Shown here piece after piece: positions 33,319 to 43,040 of a DNA stretch of 64,000 nt. The notes beneath the pieces are model-generated. The model had not been told where the DNA came from, did no database searches, and saw only the letters and a list, made by a program, of their open reading frames with translations. Each line of letters starts with the position of its first letter. Position 1 is the first letter of the stretch. A program made the position numbers and the translations under genes. Origin of the DNA: Lachnospiraceae bacterium (GTDB taxonomy: Bacteria; Bacillota; Clostridia; Lachnospirales; Lachnospiraceae); assembly GCA_910575835.1 (NCBI GenBank), contig CAJTGB010000015.1, forward strand, positions 1 through 64,000, given 5' to 3'.

Positions 33319-34557
33319 ATGATCATAGCAGCCAGATATTTGATAACGGGAGACGGCAAGACGGTTCTTAATGACCGTGCAGTGCTTGTCGGAACGGACG
33401 GAAAGATTCAGAAGATTGGGGAACTTGCGGCGCTTGTGCAGGAATTCCCTGATGAGGAAGTGAAGGATTACGGGGAGGCGACGCTGCTTCCGGGGCTCTG
33501 CGACATGCATGTCCATCTGGGATATTGGTATTCTCAGCCAGACAGCTTCAACTATGGCCCGCAGCTAATTATGCTTTACGCCCTTCAGCACGCCCAGGCG
33601 GCATTCGAGCGGGGGATCACATCGGTACGGGATATGTCTTCGGCCCATGGAGTCTGTAAGAATCTGAAGCTTGCCGCTGAGAAGGGATTTGTCACTATTC
33701 CGCGGATTACTCACACGGATACGGGGATCTGTATGACCGGAGGGCATGCCTGGGAAGAGGTGGAGCAGGTAGACGGTCCCTGGGAGGTGCGCAAAGAAAT
33801 CCGCAGGCAGATCCGTGACGGGGCAGAGTGGGTGAAGGTATTAACGACGCACCGGACCCATACGCCGGAGCTGACCCAGGAAGAGCTCGACGCGGCGGTG
33901 GATGAATGTCATAGAAGGGGAATCAAATGCGGAGTGCATGCGGGAACCAATCCGGGGATCCAGATGTGCATTGACGCCGGATTTGATACCATAGAACATG
34001 CTACATTTATGACGCTTGATCACGCGAAGCAGATGGCCGGGAAAGGAATCGCGTGGACGCCGACCATTATGGCGTATACTCTGCTGTATGATATCTGTAA
34101 AGAGAATATTGAGAAGCATGCAGGTGCGCCGGTGAACGATCCGGTCATGCAGAAGGAGATGAAGGATTACCAGTATTTTGAGCCGGCGTATAAGGCTTAC
34201 AGGGATCATTTCAAGGAGTTCTATGATACGGGTGTGACGGTGATCGCGGGTACAGATATGGTAATGTACCAGTCGCCGCTGCTGCCGCTTGCCAGAGAGC
34301 TTCAATATATGGTAGAGTACGGCATCACGCCGGTACAGGCGATTCAGACAGCTACCTCGAACCCGGCTAAGGTTCTGGGCGTAGAGGAGGAGAGAGGTCT
34401 GGTGGAAGAAGGACTGGATGCGGATCTTCTGGTAGTCGGCGGGGATCTGAGCAAGGATATTACAAGACTTAACGATGTGAAGCTGGTTACCCTGGGCGGA
34501 AAGAGAGTATTTGAGAATGGAGTCCGGTATGTGGGGACAGGGAATATGAGGATGTAG
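33319..34557 (+). CDS. Amidohydrolase-superfamily metal enzyme (imidazolonepropionase/prolidase-like)
   Basis: This 412-residue protein belongs to the metal-dependent amidohydrolases related to imidazolonepropionase and Xaa-Pro dipeptidases. Metal ligands are seen in CDMHVHLG, in the Lys strand WVKVLTTHR, in GVHAG, in DTIEHATFM and in the Asp of AGTDMVMYQ. The C-terminal part with NPAKVLGVEEERG, GLDADLLVVGG is the usual composite beta domain. It would hydrolyse an amide or cyclic amide. The ATG at 33319 is preferred to 33310 because GGAGG touches the earlier ATG. No partner genes. Confidence 0.85.
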   Translation: MIIAARYLITGDGKTVLNDRAVLVGTDGKIQKIGELAALVQEFPDEEVKDYGEATLLPGLCDMHVHLGYWYSQPDSFNYGPQLIMLYALQHAQAAFERGITSVRDMSSAHGVCKNLKLAAEKGFVTIPRITHTDTGICMTGGHAWEEVEQVDGPWEVRKEIRRQIRDGAEWVKVLTTHRTHTPELTQEELDAAVDECHRRGIKCGVHAGTNPGIQMCIDAGFDTIEHATFMTLDHAKQMAGKGIAWTPTIMAYTLLYDICKENIEKHAGAPVNDPVMQKEMKDYQYFEPAYKAYRDHFKEFYDTGVTVIAGTDMVMYQSPLLPLARELQYMVEYGITPVQAIQTATSNPAKVLGVEEERGLVEEGLDADLLVVGGDLSKDITRLNDVKLVTLGGKRVFENGVRYVGTGNMRM

Positions 34558-34582
34558 TTTACATATGAGATTGAATCCTCAA

Positions 34583-34622
34583 TAGGGGCAGATGCGGCTT
34601 GCGTGAGTCTCATCTGTCCCTA
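34583..34622. terminator. Hairpin between convergent genes
   Basis: TAGGGGCAGATG (34583-34594) pairs with CATCTGTCCCTA (34611-34622), nearly perfectly. It lies between the amidohydrolase and the decayed minus-strand gene. Confidence 0.6.
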
Positions 34623-34639
34623 AAATTGGTATTAGCCTA

Positions 34640-36194
34640 TTAGCCGGCAGACTTTTTGTGTATGATCTTACAGGTTTTCTTATAACATGCTATTCCGTAA
34701 GTGTGGATTTCCTGCATTCCATGCTGTTTCAGTAGTGAAATATAATCATTGACTTCGATCTGTCTCATGGCTGCTGCGCATGCATGGTCAAAAGAACCGT
34801 TTTCTGCATATTTGGTCTCGATGATGCAGCCAATCTTCCCGGCAGGTATTTCAATCAAGATATCAGTATAACCAATACCTGATTCTTGGTTGGATTTAAC
34901 GATCCAAGAAACCGTTCCATATGGTGCTGTTGCGAATTATTTTTGTATGAAACCAGGAACGGATCTTATCGGTATAAATCTCACGTACCTCCCGATTAGG
35001 GATGATGAGTTTATACAGACCGTTGTCTGTTTTCTCAATTGCCGTCAAGTACCCGGTTGCAAATAAAACGCTCCATAGATATGTTTGGCGTATATCTTGA
35101 TTCTCGTTATCAAGATCTGTATACGTTAATTCAGGCCGTAATTCCTTTTCAATATAATCACCGGAAATCAATGCCTCAATCTGATTTCTTGTTGATGCAG
35201 TAGAATCCTCAATAATATCTTTTACGATGGCATTGCTGCTGCTGTTTTCCCAATATGCTTCCATAGGAGCATCCTTTGATACTCGGAGTTTGTCACATTG
35301 ATTTAGAACATCCCAAGGACAATATACATTTGCATGGCCAAAATGATATCCGTCATACCATTCTTTAATTGCACTGTATGAAGCTTCTATTTCATAATAT
35401 GCCAGCATTTCCCGCACTTCATTATCTGTAAAACCGAAGTGTTCGCTGTAGTCAGCATCCGAAATTGTTCTGACTTTAAAATTATTAAGTCCGGTAAAGA
35501 TACTCTCTTTTGCGATTCGAAGGCACCCTGTAATGACAGCAAAATGAAGATGATGGTTCGTTTTTAAAGTCTGGCTGAACAGAGAACGGATGAGGCTGAC
35601 CATCTGGGGATAATAGTTGTTCTGGTAAGCCTTATCCAACGGTACATCATATTCATCGATCAAGAGGATGGGGTGTTTTCCATAATGCTTGTATAGCAAG
35701 TTCGATAATAGCCGCAGGCTTCCCGTTAAGGAAGAATTTTTTTCGAAATCTTCAAGCAGCAGTTTTTCAAATTGCTTTTTTTCATATTCGGAAAGCTTTG
35801 GGCTGTCCATCAATTCTTGAAAATTCATGGCTTCTTCGTTGATCACAGAGCCCAGCATGTCTCTGGCGTCCTCAAAATTCAGTCCTTCCACATCCTTGAG
35901 GCTGATAGAGATCACAGGATACTGTCCCATATGAGTTTGGCAAAGCTCCTTCTCACCGGAGATCCTAAGGCCTTCAAAGAGCGCAGGATCTGTTCCGAGC
36001 TCAAAAAATGTTTTCAGCATGTTCATATTCAGGCTCTTGCCGAAACGGCGCGGGCGGGTGATCAGATTGACCTCTGCCCAGGAGGTCAGGAGTTCCTTTA
36101 TGAAACCTGTTTTATCTACATAGTAAAATCCGGCTGTCCGAATCTTTTTGAACATTTCTATTCCGATAGGAAGTTTCTTTTTTTCTGCGCTCAT
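34640..36194 (-). pseudogene. Broken AAA-ATPase-like/PD-(D/E)XK nuclease protein (DUF1703 type)
   Basis: The minus-strand frame from 36194 to 34896 encodes 432 residues of the AAA-ATPase-like part: P-loop-like RPRRFGKSLNMNML near 45 and LLIDEYDVPLDKA near 180. It then ends early. The downstream frame (to 34640) holds the end of the C-terminal nuclease: SGIGYTDILIEIP with a catalytic Asp, then GCIIETKYAENGSF with the ExK. The two frames are out of phase and some 50-60 residues between them, compared with complete relatives, are missing. The normal length is about 520-590. So a small deletion and frame change near 34860-34905 has cut off the nuclease, and the gene is a pseudogene or makes a truncated product. 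Confidence 0.78.
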
Positions 36195-36260
36195 GAATCA
36201 CACCACCTGCCAACACTGCACATATCGATCAGTTTCTATGATTACCATACCATAAAATGT

Positions 36261-37619
36261 TCACCGTTTCAATATCCGTTCCATCCTGCGTATCACGGCG
36301 AAGTAACTGATTACCAGGATGACGGTTGCGCCGGTCCATGCCATGATCTCCGCGTAGAAGATCCCGTTCTCCCCGATAAGAAGTGGAAGGAAGACGGCTG
36401 TCAGCGCCCGCATCATGAATTCCGCAATGCCGGAGACCAGCGGCAGGATCGTATTGCCCATCCCCTGTATGGCAGAACGGGTAATGTGCAGCGTGTAGAG
36501 GATCGGAAGGCAGATGCTCATGATCGCCAGATAGTAGTAGGCGATCGCCAATGTCTGCTCGAATTCTTCCGGTGTGCCTGAGATGAACCAGCCAAGGATC
36601 ATCTTCCCGCCGAAGATCATCAGAAGCGCAATGACGAGGGAGGTCGCAAGTGCGATCAAAAGAGCGGACCTTACTCCCCGGCGGATGCGGTCAGTCCGGC
36701 CGGCGCCTAAGTTCTGCCCGGTGTACGTGACCATAGAATAACCGTAGGAGGTAGCTGCAACTTCCAGTACGCCGTATAGCTTGTTGGTGGCGGTGAAGCC
36801 TGCGATAAAGATGACGCCGAATCCGTTGACGACAGACTGCACGATCATGCCGCCGATGGATATGATAGCGTTCTGAAACGCCATGGGGAAGCCCAGCGTC
36901 AGCAGCCGGAGGGAGAGCTTCTTATCGCTGAGGCTGAAATCCGACGGTGTAAGCTTCAGGATCTCGATCTTTCGGATATGGTACAGGCAGAACAGGCTTG
37001 AGATCAACTGGGCGATCAGCGTTGCGGCGGCGGCTCCGGCGATACCAAGCCCGAAGCCCAGCACGAACAGAAGATCCAGCGCGATATTGGTGACGGCGGC
37101 TACGATCATGGCGTTAAGGGGCGTCTTGCCGTCTCCAAGGGAGCGGAGAATCGAGGCCAGGAGGTTATACGCCATCACCACAGGTATCCCAAGGTACATG
37201 ATCCGCAGGTACAGCAGGGTATCGGGAAGGATCTGTGCCGGTGTCTGAAGAAGGTTCAGGATCGGACGCGCCAACACCTGTCCGGCGCCAAGCAGTACAG
37301 CGGAGGAGAGGAACGCCAGGATCGTGGAGCTGCCGATGGACCTGCGCAGGTTATCGTGCCTTCCTGCGCCGAATTCCTGCGCCATCAGGATGCCGAAGCC
37401 CTGTGTGAATCCCTGGATGATACCAAGCATCATCCAGTTCAGCCAGTCTGCCGCGCCGAGTGCAGCAAGTGCGCCGACACCAAGAGCCTTCCCCACGACC
37501 ATGGTGTCTACGACGGTATACAGTTGTTGGAATACATTGCCGATCATCAGGGGCAGTGCAAAAGAGAAGATCAGGGAAGCGGGCTTCCCTTCGGTCATAT
37601 TTTTAATACGTGCTGCCAT
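36261..37619 (-). CDS. MATE-family efflux transporter
   Basis: This 452-residue protein of about 12 membrane helices is a multidrug and toxic compound extrusion (MATE) antiporter. It has the family start IFSFALPLMIGNVFQQLYTVVDTMVVG and internal similarity between the two halves. The start at 37619 follows AGAGGTAACG; an ATG 30 bases earlier is less supported. It may use Na+ or H+ to export organic cations. It is monocistronic and diverges from the aminopeptidase gene across a gap of about 200 bp. Confidence 0.88.
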   Translation of the reverse strand: MAARIKNMTEGKPASLIFSFALPLMIGNVFQQLYTVVDTMVVGKALGVGALAALGAADWLNWMMLGIIQGFTQGFGILMAQEFGAGRHDNLRRSIGSSTILAFLSSAVLLGAGQVLARPILNLLQTPAQILPDTLLYLRIMYLGIPVVMAYNLLASILRSLGDGKTPLNAMIVAAVTNIALDLLFVLGFGLGIAGAAAATLIAQLISSLFCLYHIRKIEILKLTPSDFSLSDKKLSLRLLTLGFPMAFQNAIISIGGMIVQSVVNGFGVIFIAGFTATNKLYGVLEVAATSYGYSMVTYTGQNLGAGRTDRIRRGVRSALLIALATSLVIALLMIFGGKMILGWFISGTPEEFEQTLAIAYYYLAIMSICLPILYTLHITRSAIQGMGNTILPLVSGIAEFMMRALTAVFLPLLIGENGIFYAEIMAWTGATVILVISYFAVIRRMERILKR

Positions 37620-37762
37620 AGCGTTACCTCTATAATAATTCGTGATCAATAGCCAATCTCTTGACGAGAGAGGCTATGCTTTAAGAGTTTCCGACAAATC
37701 ATAGCATAATACTTAGCGGGATTCAAGACGAAACAAGACAAAAATCCGGTAAAAAATTGTAC

Positions 37763-37790
37763 TTTGGTCGGGTTTATGTTACATTATAAA
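37763..37790 (+). promoter_or_regulatory. Possible promoter of the aminopeptidase gene
   Basis: TTTGGT (37763-37768) and TATAAA (37785-37790), 16 bp apart, lie 28 bp before the ATG. The -35 box is a moderate match. Confidence 0.4.
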
Positions 37791-37818
37791 TGCAGTATAA
37801 TTTTAGGAGGGTTTTTTT

Positions 37819-39606
37819 ATGAACGTAGCAGATAGGATTGCAGAACTTCGCCTGCGGATGGCGGCCAAAGGGATCGACGCTTATGTGATACCCACCGCTG
37901 ATTTTCACCAGAGTGAGTATGTTGGGGAGCATTTTAAGGCGAGGAAGTATATCTCCGGCTTCAGCGGATCTTACGGAACAGTCGTGATCACAGGAGATGA
38001 CGGAGGGCTGTGGACGGACGGCAGATATTTCTTCCAGGCGGAGAATGAACTTCGCGGAAGCGGTATCCATCTGATGAAGATGTTTGTCGGGGATACTCCG
38101 ACCATTACGGAATATCTGATCGACCGTGTCCCTGTGGGAGGAACGGTTGCGTTTGACGGGCGTGTACTCTCCATGGGAGAGGGGCAGGAATTTGAGGATG
38201 CGCTGACAGCAAGACAGATCCGTATCCATTATTCTGTCGATCTGGTCGGGGACATCTGGGAGGACCGCCCGCCGCTCTCTGACAAACCGGCATTCTTCCT
38301 GGAGGAGAAGTATTCCGGCGAGAGTACGGCGTCCAAGCTCGCGCGCGTGCGGAAGGTAATGGAGGAGCATGAGGCCGGCGTTCATATTATTGCGTCGCTT
38401 GACGACGTCTGCTGGCTTCTGAATATCCGGGGCGACGATATCGACTTCTTCCCGCTTCTGCTCTCCTACGCGGTCGTCAGACAGGACGGGGTGGAATTAT
38501 ATGTGGATGATTCTAAGCTTGATGACCGGATCCGTGAGGAGCTGGCAGGGAATCAGGTGACGGTTCATCCATATAACGCGATCTATGAGGATGTGAAAGC
38601 ATTGGATCATTCTGAGACGGTGCTGATCGACCCGATGAAGATGAACTATGCGCTGTATAAGAATATCCCGTGCAAGATCGTGGAGGCGGCTAATCCGACC
38701 ATCCTCATGAAGGCGATGAAGAATGAGGTTGAGCTTGCGAATATCCGTGAAGCCCATATTAAGGACGGGGTTGCCGTTACTAAGTTTATGCATTGGATCA
38801 AGACCCGTTACGATAAGGAGACGATCACGGAGCTTAGTTCTGCGGCAAGGCTGACGGAATTTCGGGCTTCGCAGGAGGGATATATCCGCGACAGCTTCGA
38901 ACCGTTGTGTGCGTTTGCGGACCATGCCGCAATGATGCATTATTCTCCGAGCGAGGAGACGGACGCGGTTCTAAGCTCAGGCGCATTCTTCCTGAATGAT
39001 ACCGGCGGCGGCTATTATGAGGGGTCGACCGATATCACCAGGACCTTTGTCCTTGGTTCTGCAGACGCACAGATGAAGAGATATTTTACGGCTGTCGTAA
39101 GGGCTATGATGCGGCTGTCACGGGCACGTTTTCTCTATGGCTGCTATGGTTACAATCTGGACGTGCTTGCAAGAGGGCCGATCTGGGATCTGGATCTGGA
39201 TTATCAGTGCGGCACCGGGCACGGCGTGGGATATCTTGCCAATGTCCATGAACCGCCGACCGGATTCCGGTGGTATGTGGTTCCGAGCAAGAATGAGCAT
39301 CATCAGCTCGAGGAAGGCATGGTTATCACCGATGAACCGGGGATCTACGAGGACGGGAAGTTCGGTATCAGGATCGAGAATGAATTCGTCGTAAGAAAAG
39401 GTGTGAAGAACAAGTACGGGCAGTTTATGTACTTCGAGACAGTCACATTCGCGCCGATCGACCTTGACGGGATCGACCCGGAGGAGATGAGCCGGGATGA
39501 ACGGGAATGGCTGAACCATTATCATGAGCAGGTATATGAGAAGATCGGACCGCGCCTGACAGAGGAAGAGCGGGAATGGCTTAAGGAGTATACCCGGCCG
39601 ATTTAA
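37819..39606 (+). CDS. Xaa-Pro aminopeptidase (M24B family)
   Basis: This 595-residue protein has the long form of aminopeptidase P, with two creatinase-like N-terminal domains (about 1-125 and 150-310) and a C-terminal M24 metallopeptidase domain (about 315-560). The five ligands are placed in FFLNDTGGGYYEGSTDITRT (two Asp), GTGHGVGYLANVHE (His), DEPGIY (Glu) and RIENEF (Glu), so the dinuclear metal site is complete. It removes an N-terminal residue before proline, aiding peptide use. TAGGAGG lies before the ATG. It may be co-transcribed with the permease gene 15 bp downstream. Confidence 0.92.
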   Translation: MNVADRIAELRLRMAAKGIDAYVIPTADFHQSEYVGEHFKARKYISGFSGSYGTVVITGDDGGLWTDGRYFFQAENELRGSGIHLMKMFVGDTPTITEYLIDRVPVGGTVAFDGRVLSMGEGQEFEDALTARQIRIHYSVDLVGDIWEDRPPLSDKPAFFLEEKYSGESTASKLARVRKVMEEHEAGVHIIASLDDVCWLLNIRGDDIDFFPLLLSYAVVRQDGVELYVDDSKLDDRIREELAGNQVTVHPYNAIYEDVKALDHSETVLIDPMKMNYALYKNIPCKIVEAANPTILMKAMKNEVELANIREAHIKDGVAVTKFMHWIKTRYDKETITELSSAARLTEFRASQEGYIRDSFEPLCAFADHAAMMHYSPSEETDAVLSSGAFFLNDTGGGYYEGSTDITRTFVLGSADAQMKRYFTAVVRAMMRLSRARFLYGCYGYNLDVLARGPIWDLDLDYQCGTGHGVGYLANVHEPPTGFRWYVVPSKNEHHQLEEGMVITDEPGIYEDGKFGIRIENEFVVRKGVKNKYGQFMYFETVTFAPIDLDGIDPEEMSRDEREWLNHYHEQVYEKIGPRLTEEEREWLKEYTRPI

Positions 39607-39621
39607 GGATGGAGGAAGAAC

Positions 39622-42135
39622 ATGAAAAGATTAGGCAAGTTATATCAGATAATCTCTGTCCTGATCTATACATTTATCGCCGCAGCCGTCTGGCTTCCGT
39701 GGATTCGCTGCGGCGGGAAGGGGCGCAGCCTTCCTGAATATATAATGATAGTCAAAGACAGCGGCGGTATCGTCCATATGACGGACGGGAACCCGGAGCT
39801 GGTAGCGTCATATTATCTTTTTTATGTGATACTTTTGGCGGCTGTGCTTTCGCTGGTCTATGTGGCTGGCAGGCTGGCGGGAAAGGATATAAAGATCGTA
39901 TACAGGATGATCCAGTGGTGTGAATTCCTGTATACGGCGGCGGCGCTGATCTTCTTCCCTTTGGTGCCGATGGGGTGGACCTATCTTCTTCCGTTGCTTT
40001 GTATGGCGGAATTCGTGCTGAGACAGTATGTGGAGCAGAGGGATACGATCCTTGCCGAGGCAAGGGTGAGGGAACAACGTGACAGGCTTGAAAGAGACGA
40101 GCGCAAGAGGCGGCTGTATTTTCCGGGAAGATACGGTTCTTCTTATTATAAGATGATCTTGAAGAATGTAAGGTATCATATTCGGAATTATGTGATGCTG
40201 ATCGTAAGCAGTACGTTCTTGATGCTGTTTCTGTTCCTGGTATTCGCGCTTAAGTCTGCGTTCATGGAGATCCACAGTGCGGAAGCCGTTACCGGCGGCG
40301 GGACACAGAGGATCCTTCTGAACGCGGTATGGATGGGGCTTATATTGAACGCTGTGTTAATGGGGCTGTCATTTTCCTACTATATCCGCAGCAAGATGCG
40401 TGAGGAGAATATGCTGGTCGTGCTGGGAATCCGAAGCGGCGCTCTAAGGGCCATAATGCTTCTGGAATATGCAGGATGTCTGGTGTGCGCCGCAATCCTT
40501 GGACTGATCCTTGGGAATCTGTTCTACCGTATCCTTATAGGGGTGATCGGGACAAGGATTCCTGTGACGGCCGGGGGCATGACAGCAGGGACATATATGA
40601 TAATACTGGGAATATTTGCCGCGGCTGCGCTGACTGCGGCAATGGTGAATTCACACGTCTATGACCATATGCGCTGGTCTGCGTCGGGGCTTATTGCGCC
40701 TGGCAGGAACCGTATACCGGGTGTGTTCGGCCTGATAAGCGGCATAATCGGGTGTATCTGCATGGTGTGGGCGTTTGTGCGGATGACGGGAAGAGACGGT
40801 GGAGAGAGCGAGGAGAGCCAGGTGTTGTACCTGTTGGGTCTGATCCTGGTATTGCTGTGTGTCCGCGCGGTGGAGATGCAAAGGATCAGGCAGGATGATA
40901 ACAGGTATTTTCGGTATCTTTTTGACAGATTCCCGTTTCTTACCGGTTTTGGGCAGAATATGAAGAAGATCTATCTGCTGACAGTCATAGCGTTCCTTGT
41001 GATGTATACGTTTGCGTCCGTCTATGGGAGCAGCGCGGCGTCGCCGGTGTCCAAGGAGCAGTATCCTTATGATTTTGTCTGTACAGCGGGAGAGGAAGCC
41101 GAAGAAGAGCTGCAGGAATTAGGCGCGCAGTATGCGCAAAATGTTAAGCAGTATCCGATGGCGACGGTGTATTCGCTGATGCCGAACAACATATCGCTGG
41201 TCAATTCTTTCAAGGATATATTCAGTCTGGATTATGCGGCAGTCTCTAACGGCAGACAGGCCTTGACAGACCCTCCGGTCCAGATCGGCGTACCGGAATC
41301 CGTCTATCTGAAGCTTAAGAAAGAGAGAGGGGAAGACGCCGAAGCCCTTAAGCTGTCCGGGGAGGAGATCGCAGTCGTGTACCAGGAGGATGCTTCGGCG
41401 AAGGCACATCTTCTGGACTGGTCGGGAACGGCAGATACGCTAAATCTGCAGACCTTAAGTCAGGAGGCGGAGCTTTGGAGCTACAGGGCTTATACGCCGA
41501 GGAAGGTCGTAAGAGAGGAAAGAGATATACTGACGGGTATATGCGGCGGAGGAAAAGAGCAAAATCTGGTCGTGTTCTCCGATGATTTTTTTGACGAGAT
41601 CTATCAGGGAGAGCAGTTGTATCTGATCTTGGCAGAAGAAGGAGATTACGAAGCGGCAGATCAGGAGCTCTTAAGCATATCGAAGGATATCGAAGGGATG
41701 AGCTATTACGGCAGAAGAGCCATGATCCAGGATACGGAGACTGAGCGGTATCTTAAGCAGGTGGTATGGATGTTCATGTTGATCATGGTGGGAGTCTGCG
41801 GTATCTATCTTTTGTTTATCAAGTTCTGTTTTGAGATGGATGAGATCACTGCAAGATACAGATTCCTTGACTGTATGGGGATGCATGAGGGACCTCTTAG
41901 GAAGACGCTTGGACATGAGATGCGGCCGTTTTGTGTGATCCCGCTGCTTGCGGGAGGAGGATCGGCCGTGATATTTACGCTGCTTATGTTCCGGGTCAGA
42001 ATGTATAACGCTGCGGAGATCCTTCAATATCTGCGGTGCGTGCTGCCGGTCTGGGTAATCTACTGGCTGGCGCAGTGGACGGCTTATCTGGCGCTTAAGA
42101 AGGTTCTGTCAGATAAGATACTTATAAAAAAGTGA
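39622..42135 (+). CDS. FtsX-like ABC permease, BceB type, with long N-terminal extension
   Basis: This 837-residue protein has four helices in its first about 145 residues, then a charged linker (VREQRDRLERDERKRRLYF), then the FtsX-like module that starts with YKMILKNVRYHIRNYVML. The large extracytoplasmic domain lies at about 455-690, and the last helices are at about 700-830. Ten or so helices in total plus one big outer domain is the BceB form of antimicrobial peptide resistance and sensing transporters, but typical members lack the first four-helix part. The ATPase gene follows by 27 bp. It probably exports or flips a lipid or removes a peptide antibiotic. No two-component system is adjacent. 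Confidence 0.8.
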   Translation: MKRLGKLYQIISVLIYTFIAAAVWLPWIRCGGKGRSLPEYIMIVKDSGGIVHMTDGNPELVASYYLFYVILLAAVLSLVYVAGRLAGKDIKIVYRMIQWCEFLYTAAALIFFPLVPMGWTYLLPLLCMAEFVLRQYVEQRDTILAEARVREQRDRLERDERKRRLYFPGRYGSSYYKMILKNVRYHIRNYVMLIVSSTFLMLFLFLVFALKSAFMEIHSAEAVTGGGTQRILLNAVWMGLILNAVLMGLSFSYYIRSKMREENMLVVLGIRSGALRAIMLLEYAGCLVCAAILGLILGNLFYRILIGVIGTRIPVTAGGMTAGTYMIILGIFAAAALTAAMVNSHVYDHMRWSASGLIAPGRNRIPGVFGLISGIIGCICMVWAFVRMTGRDGGESEESQVLYLLGLILVLLCVRAVEMQRIRQDDNRYFRYLFDRFPFLTGFGQNMKKIYLLTVIAFLVMYTFASVYGSSAASPVSKEQYPYDFVCTAGEEAEEELQELGAQYAQNVKQYPMATVYSLMPNNISLVNSFKDIFSLDYAAVSNGRQALTDPPVQIGVPESVYLKLKKERGEDAEALKLSGEEIAVVYQEDASAKAHLLDWSGTADTLNLQTLSQEAELWSYRAYTPRKVVREERDILTGICGGGKEQNLVVFSDDFFDEIYQGEQLYLILAEEGDYEAADQELLSISKDIEGMSYYGRRAMIQDTETERYLKQVVWMFMLIMVGVCGIYLLFIKFCFEMDEITARYRFLDCMGMHEGPLRKTLGHEMRPFCVIPLLAGGGSAVIFTLLMFRVRMYNAAEILQYLRCVLPVWVIYWLAQWTAYLALKKVLSDKILIKK

Positions 42136-42162
42136 TGGCGATAGAAAGCGGAGAGAGTGGGT

Positions 42163-42933
42163 ATGGCAGAGATAATTAGGACTGATAAGCTTGTGAAGAA
42201 TTATTACAGGAATCAGGATAAGAAGGATCCAAGCGCAAAGATCGAGGTGCTGAAAGGGCTGGATATTACCATAGAAGACGGGGAATACGTTGCAATTATG
42301 GGAAGCTCGGGAGGCGGCAAGACGACGCTGCTTAAGATATTGGGAATGATGGAGCCTCTCACGGAGGGGAAATTATATTTTAAAGGACAGGATTCATCCC
42401 TTCTATGGAAGGATGAACTGGCAGATATACGCAGGCGGGAGATCGGGTTTGTGTTCCAGGATTTTTACCTGATGGACAGCCTGTCTGCTGGGGAGAATAT
42501 CATGGTGCCTATGATTCTTGATAAGGCGCAGGCAGAGGAGATGAAGCAGAAGATGCACGGTCTGGCCAGAAGGTTCGGCGTAGAGAAATTGATCGGCAAG
42601 TCCCCAGGGGAGCTGTCCGGCGGCGAGAAGCAGAGAATCGCCATATGCAGGGCGTTGATCAATGATCCCGGTATCATCATGGCTGACGAGCCTACCGGTA
42701 ATCTGGACGCCAAGTCCAGCAGGAGGCTTATGGATACATTTGACGACATCAACAAGGAGATGGGAAAGAATATTATTCTTGTGACGCACGATCCTAAGAT
42801 CGCCCGGTGCAGTGATAAGATATTTTTTATCGACGACGGTGTGATCGTAAGGATCCTTGAGAAGAAGGAGGGGGATACTTCCGAATTCTACAGGGAGATC
42901 CTGCGCGAGATGGAGAAGATGGAAGAAGAGTAG
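42163..42933 (+). CDS. ABC transporter ATP-binding protein, BceA/MacB type
   Basis: This 256-residue ATPase has Walker A GSSGGGKTT, the signature LSGGEKQR and Walker B IIMADEPTGNLD, the TGNLD form being typical of the MacB/LolD/BceA group that drives FtsX-like permeases. The ATG at 42163 follows GGAGAGAG; a GTG six bases earlier is possible. Here the permease gene comes first and the ATPase second, the reverse of the common BceAB order. A strong hairpin follows the stop. Confidence 0.9.
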   Translation: MAEIIRTDKLVKNYYRNQDKKDPSAKIEVLKGLDITIEDGEYVAIMGSSGGGKTTLLKILGMMEPLTEGKLYFKGQDSSLLWKDELADIRRREIGFVFQDFYLMDSLSAGENIMVPMILDKAQAEEMKQKMHGLARRFGVEKLIGKSPGELSGGEKQRIAICRALINDPGIIMADEPTGNLDAKSSRRLMDTFDDINKEMGKNIILVTHDPKIARCSDKIFFIDDGVIVRILEKKEGDTSEFYREILREMEKMEEE

Positions 42934-42965
42934 TATCATCTGCATAGATATGAGCCGAACGAAAA

Positions 42966-42993
42966 GGGCTGTCAGGATCATACCTGACAGCCC
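42966..42993. terminator. Bidirectional terminator
   Basis: GGGCTGTCAGG (42966-42976) pairs perfectly with CCTGACAGCCC (42983-42993), between the convergent ABC ATPase and POT genes. Confidence 0.75.
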
Positions 42994-43040
42994 GGTTTCT
43001 TGTATAGTCTTGGCTTCATTGTATAGTTCTGAAGCGGTTC

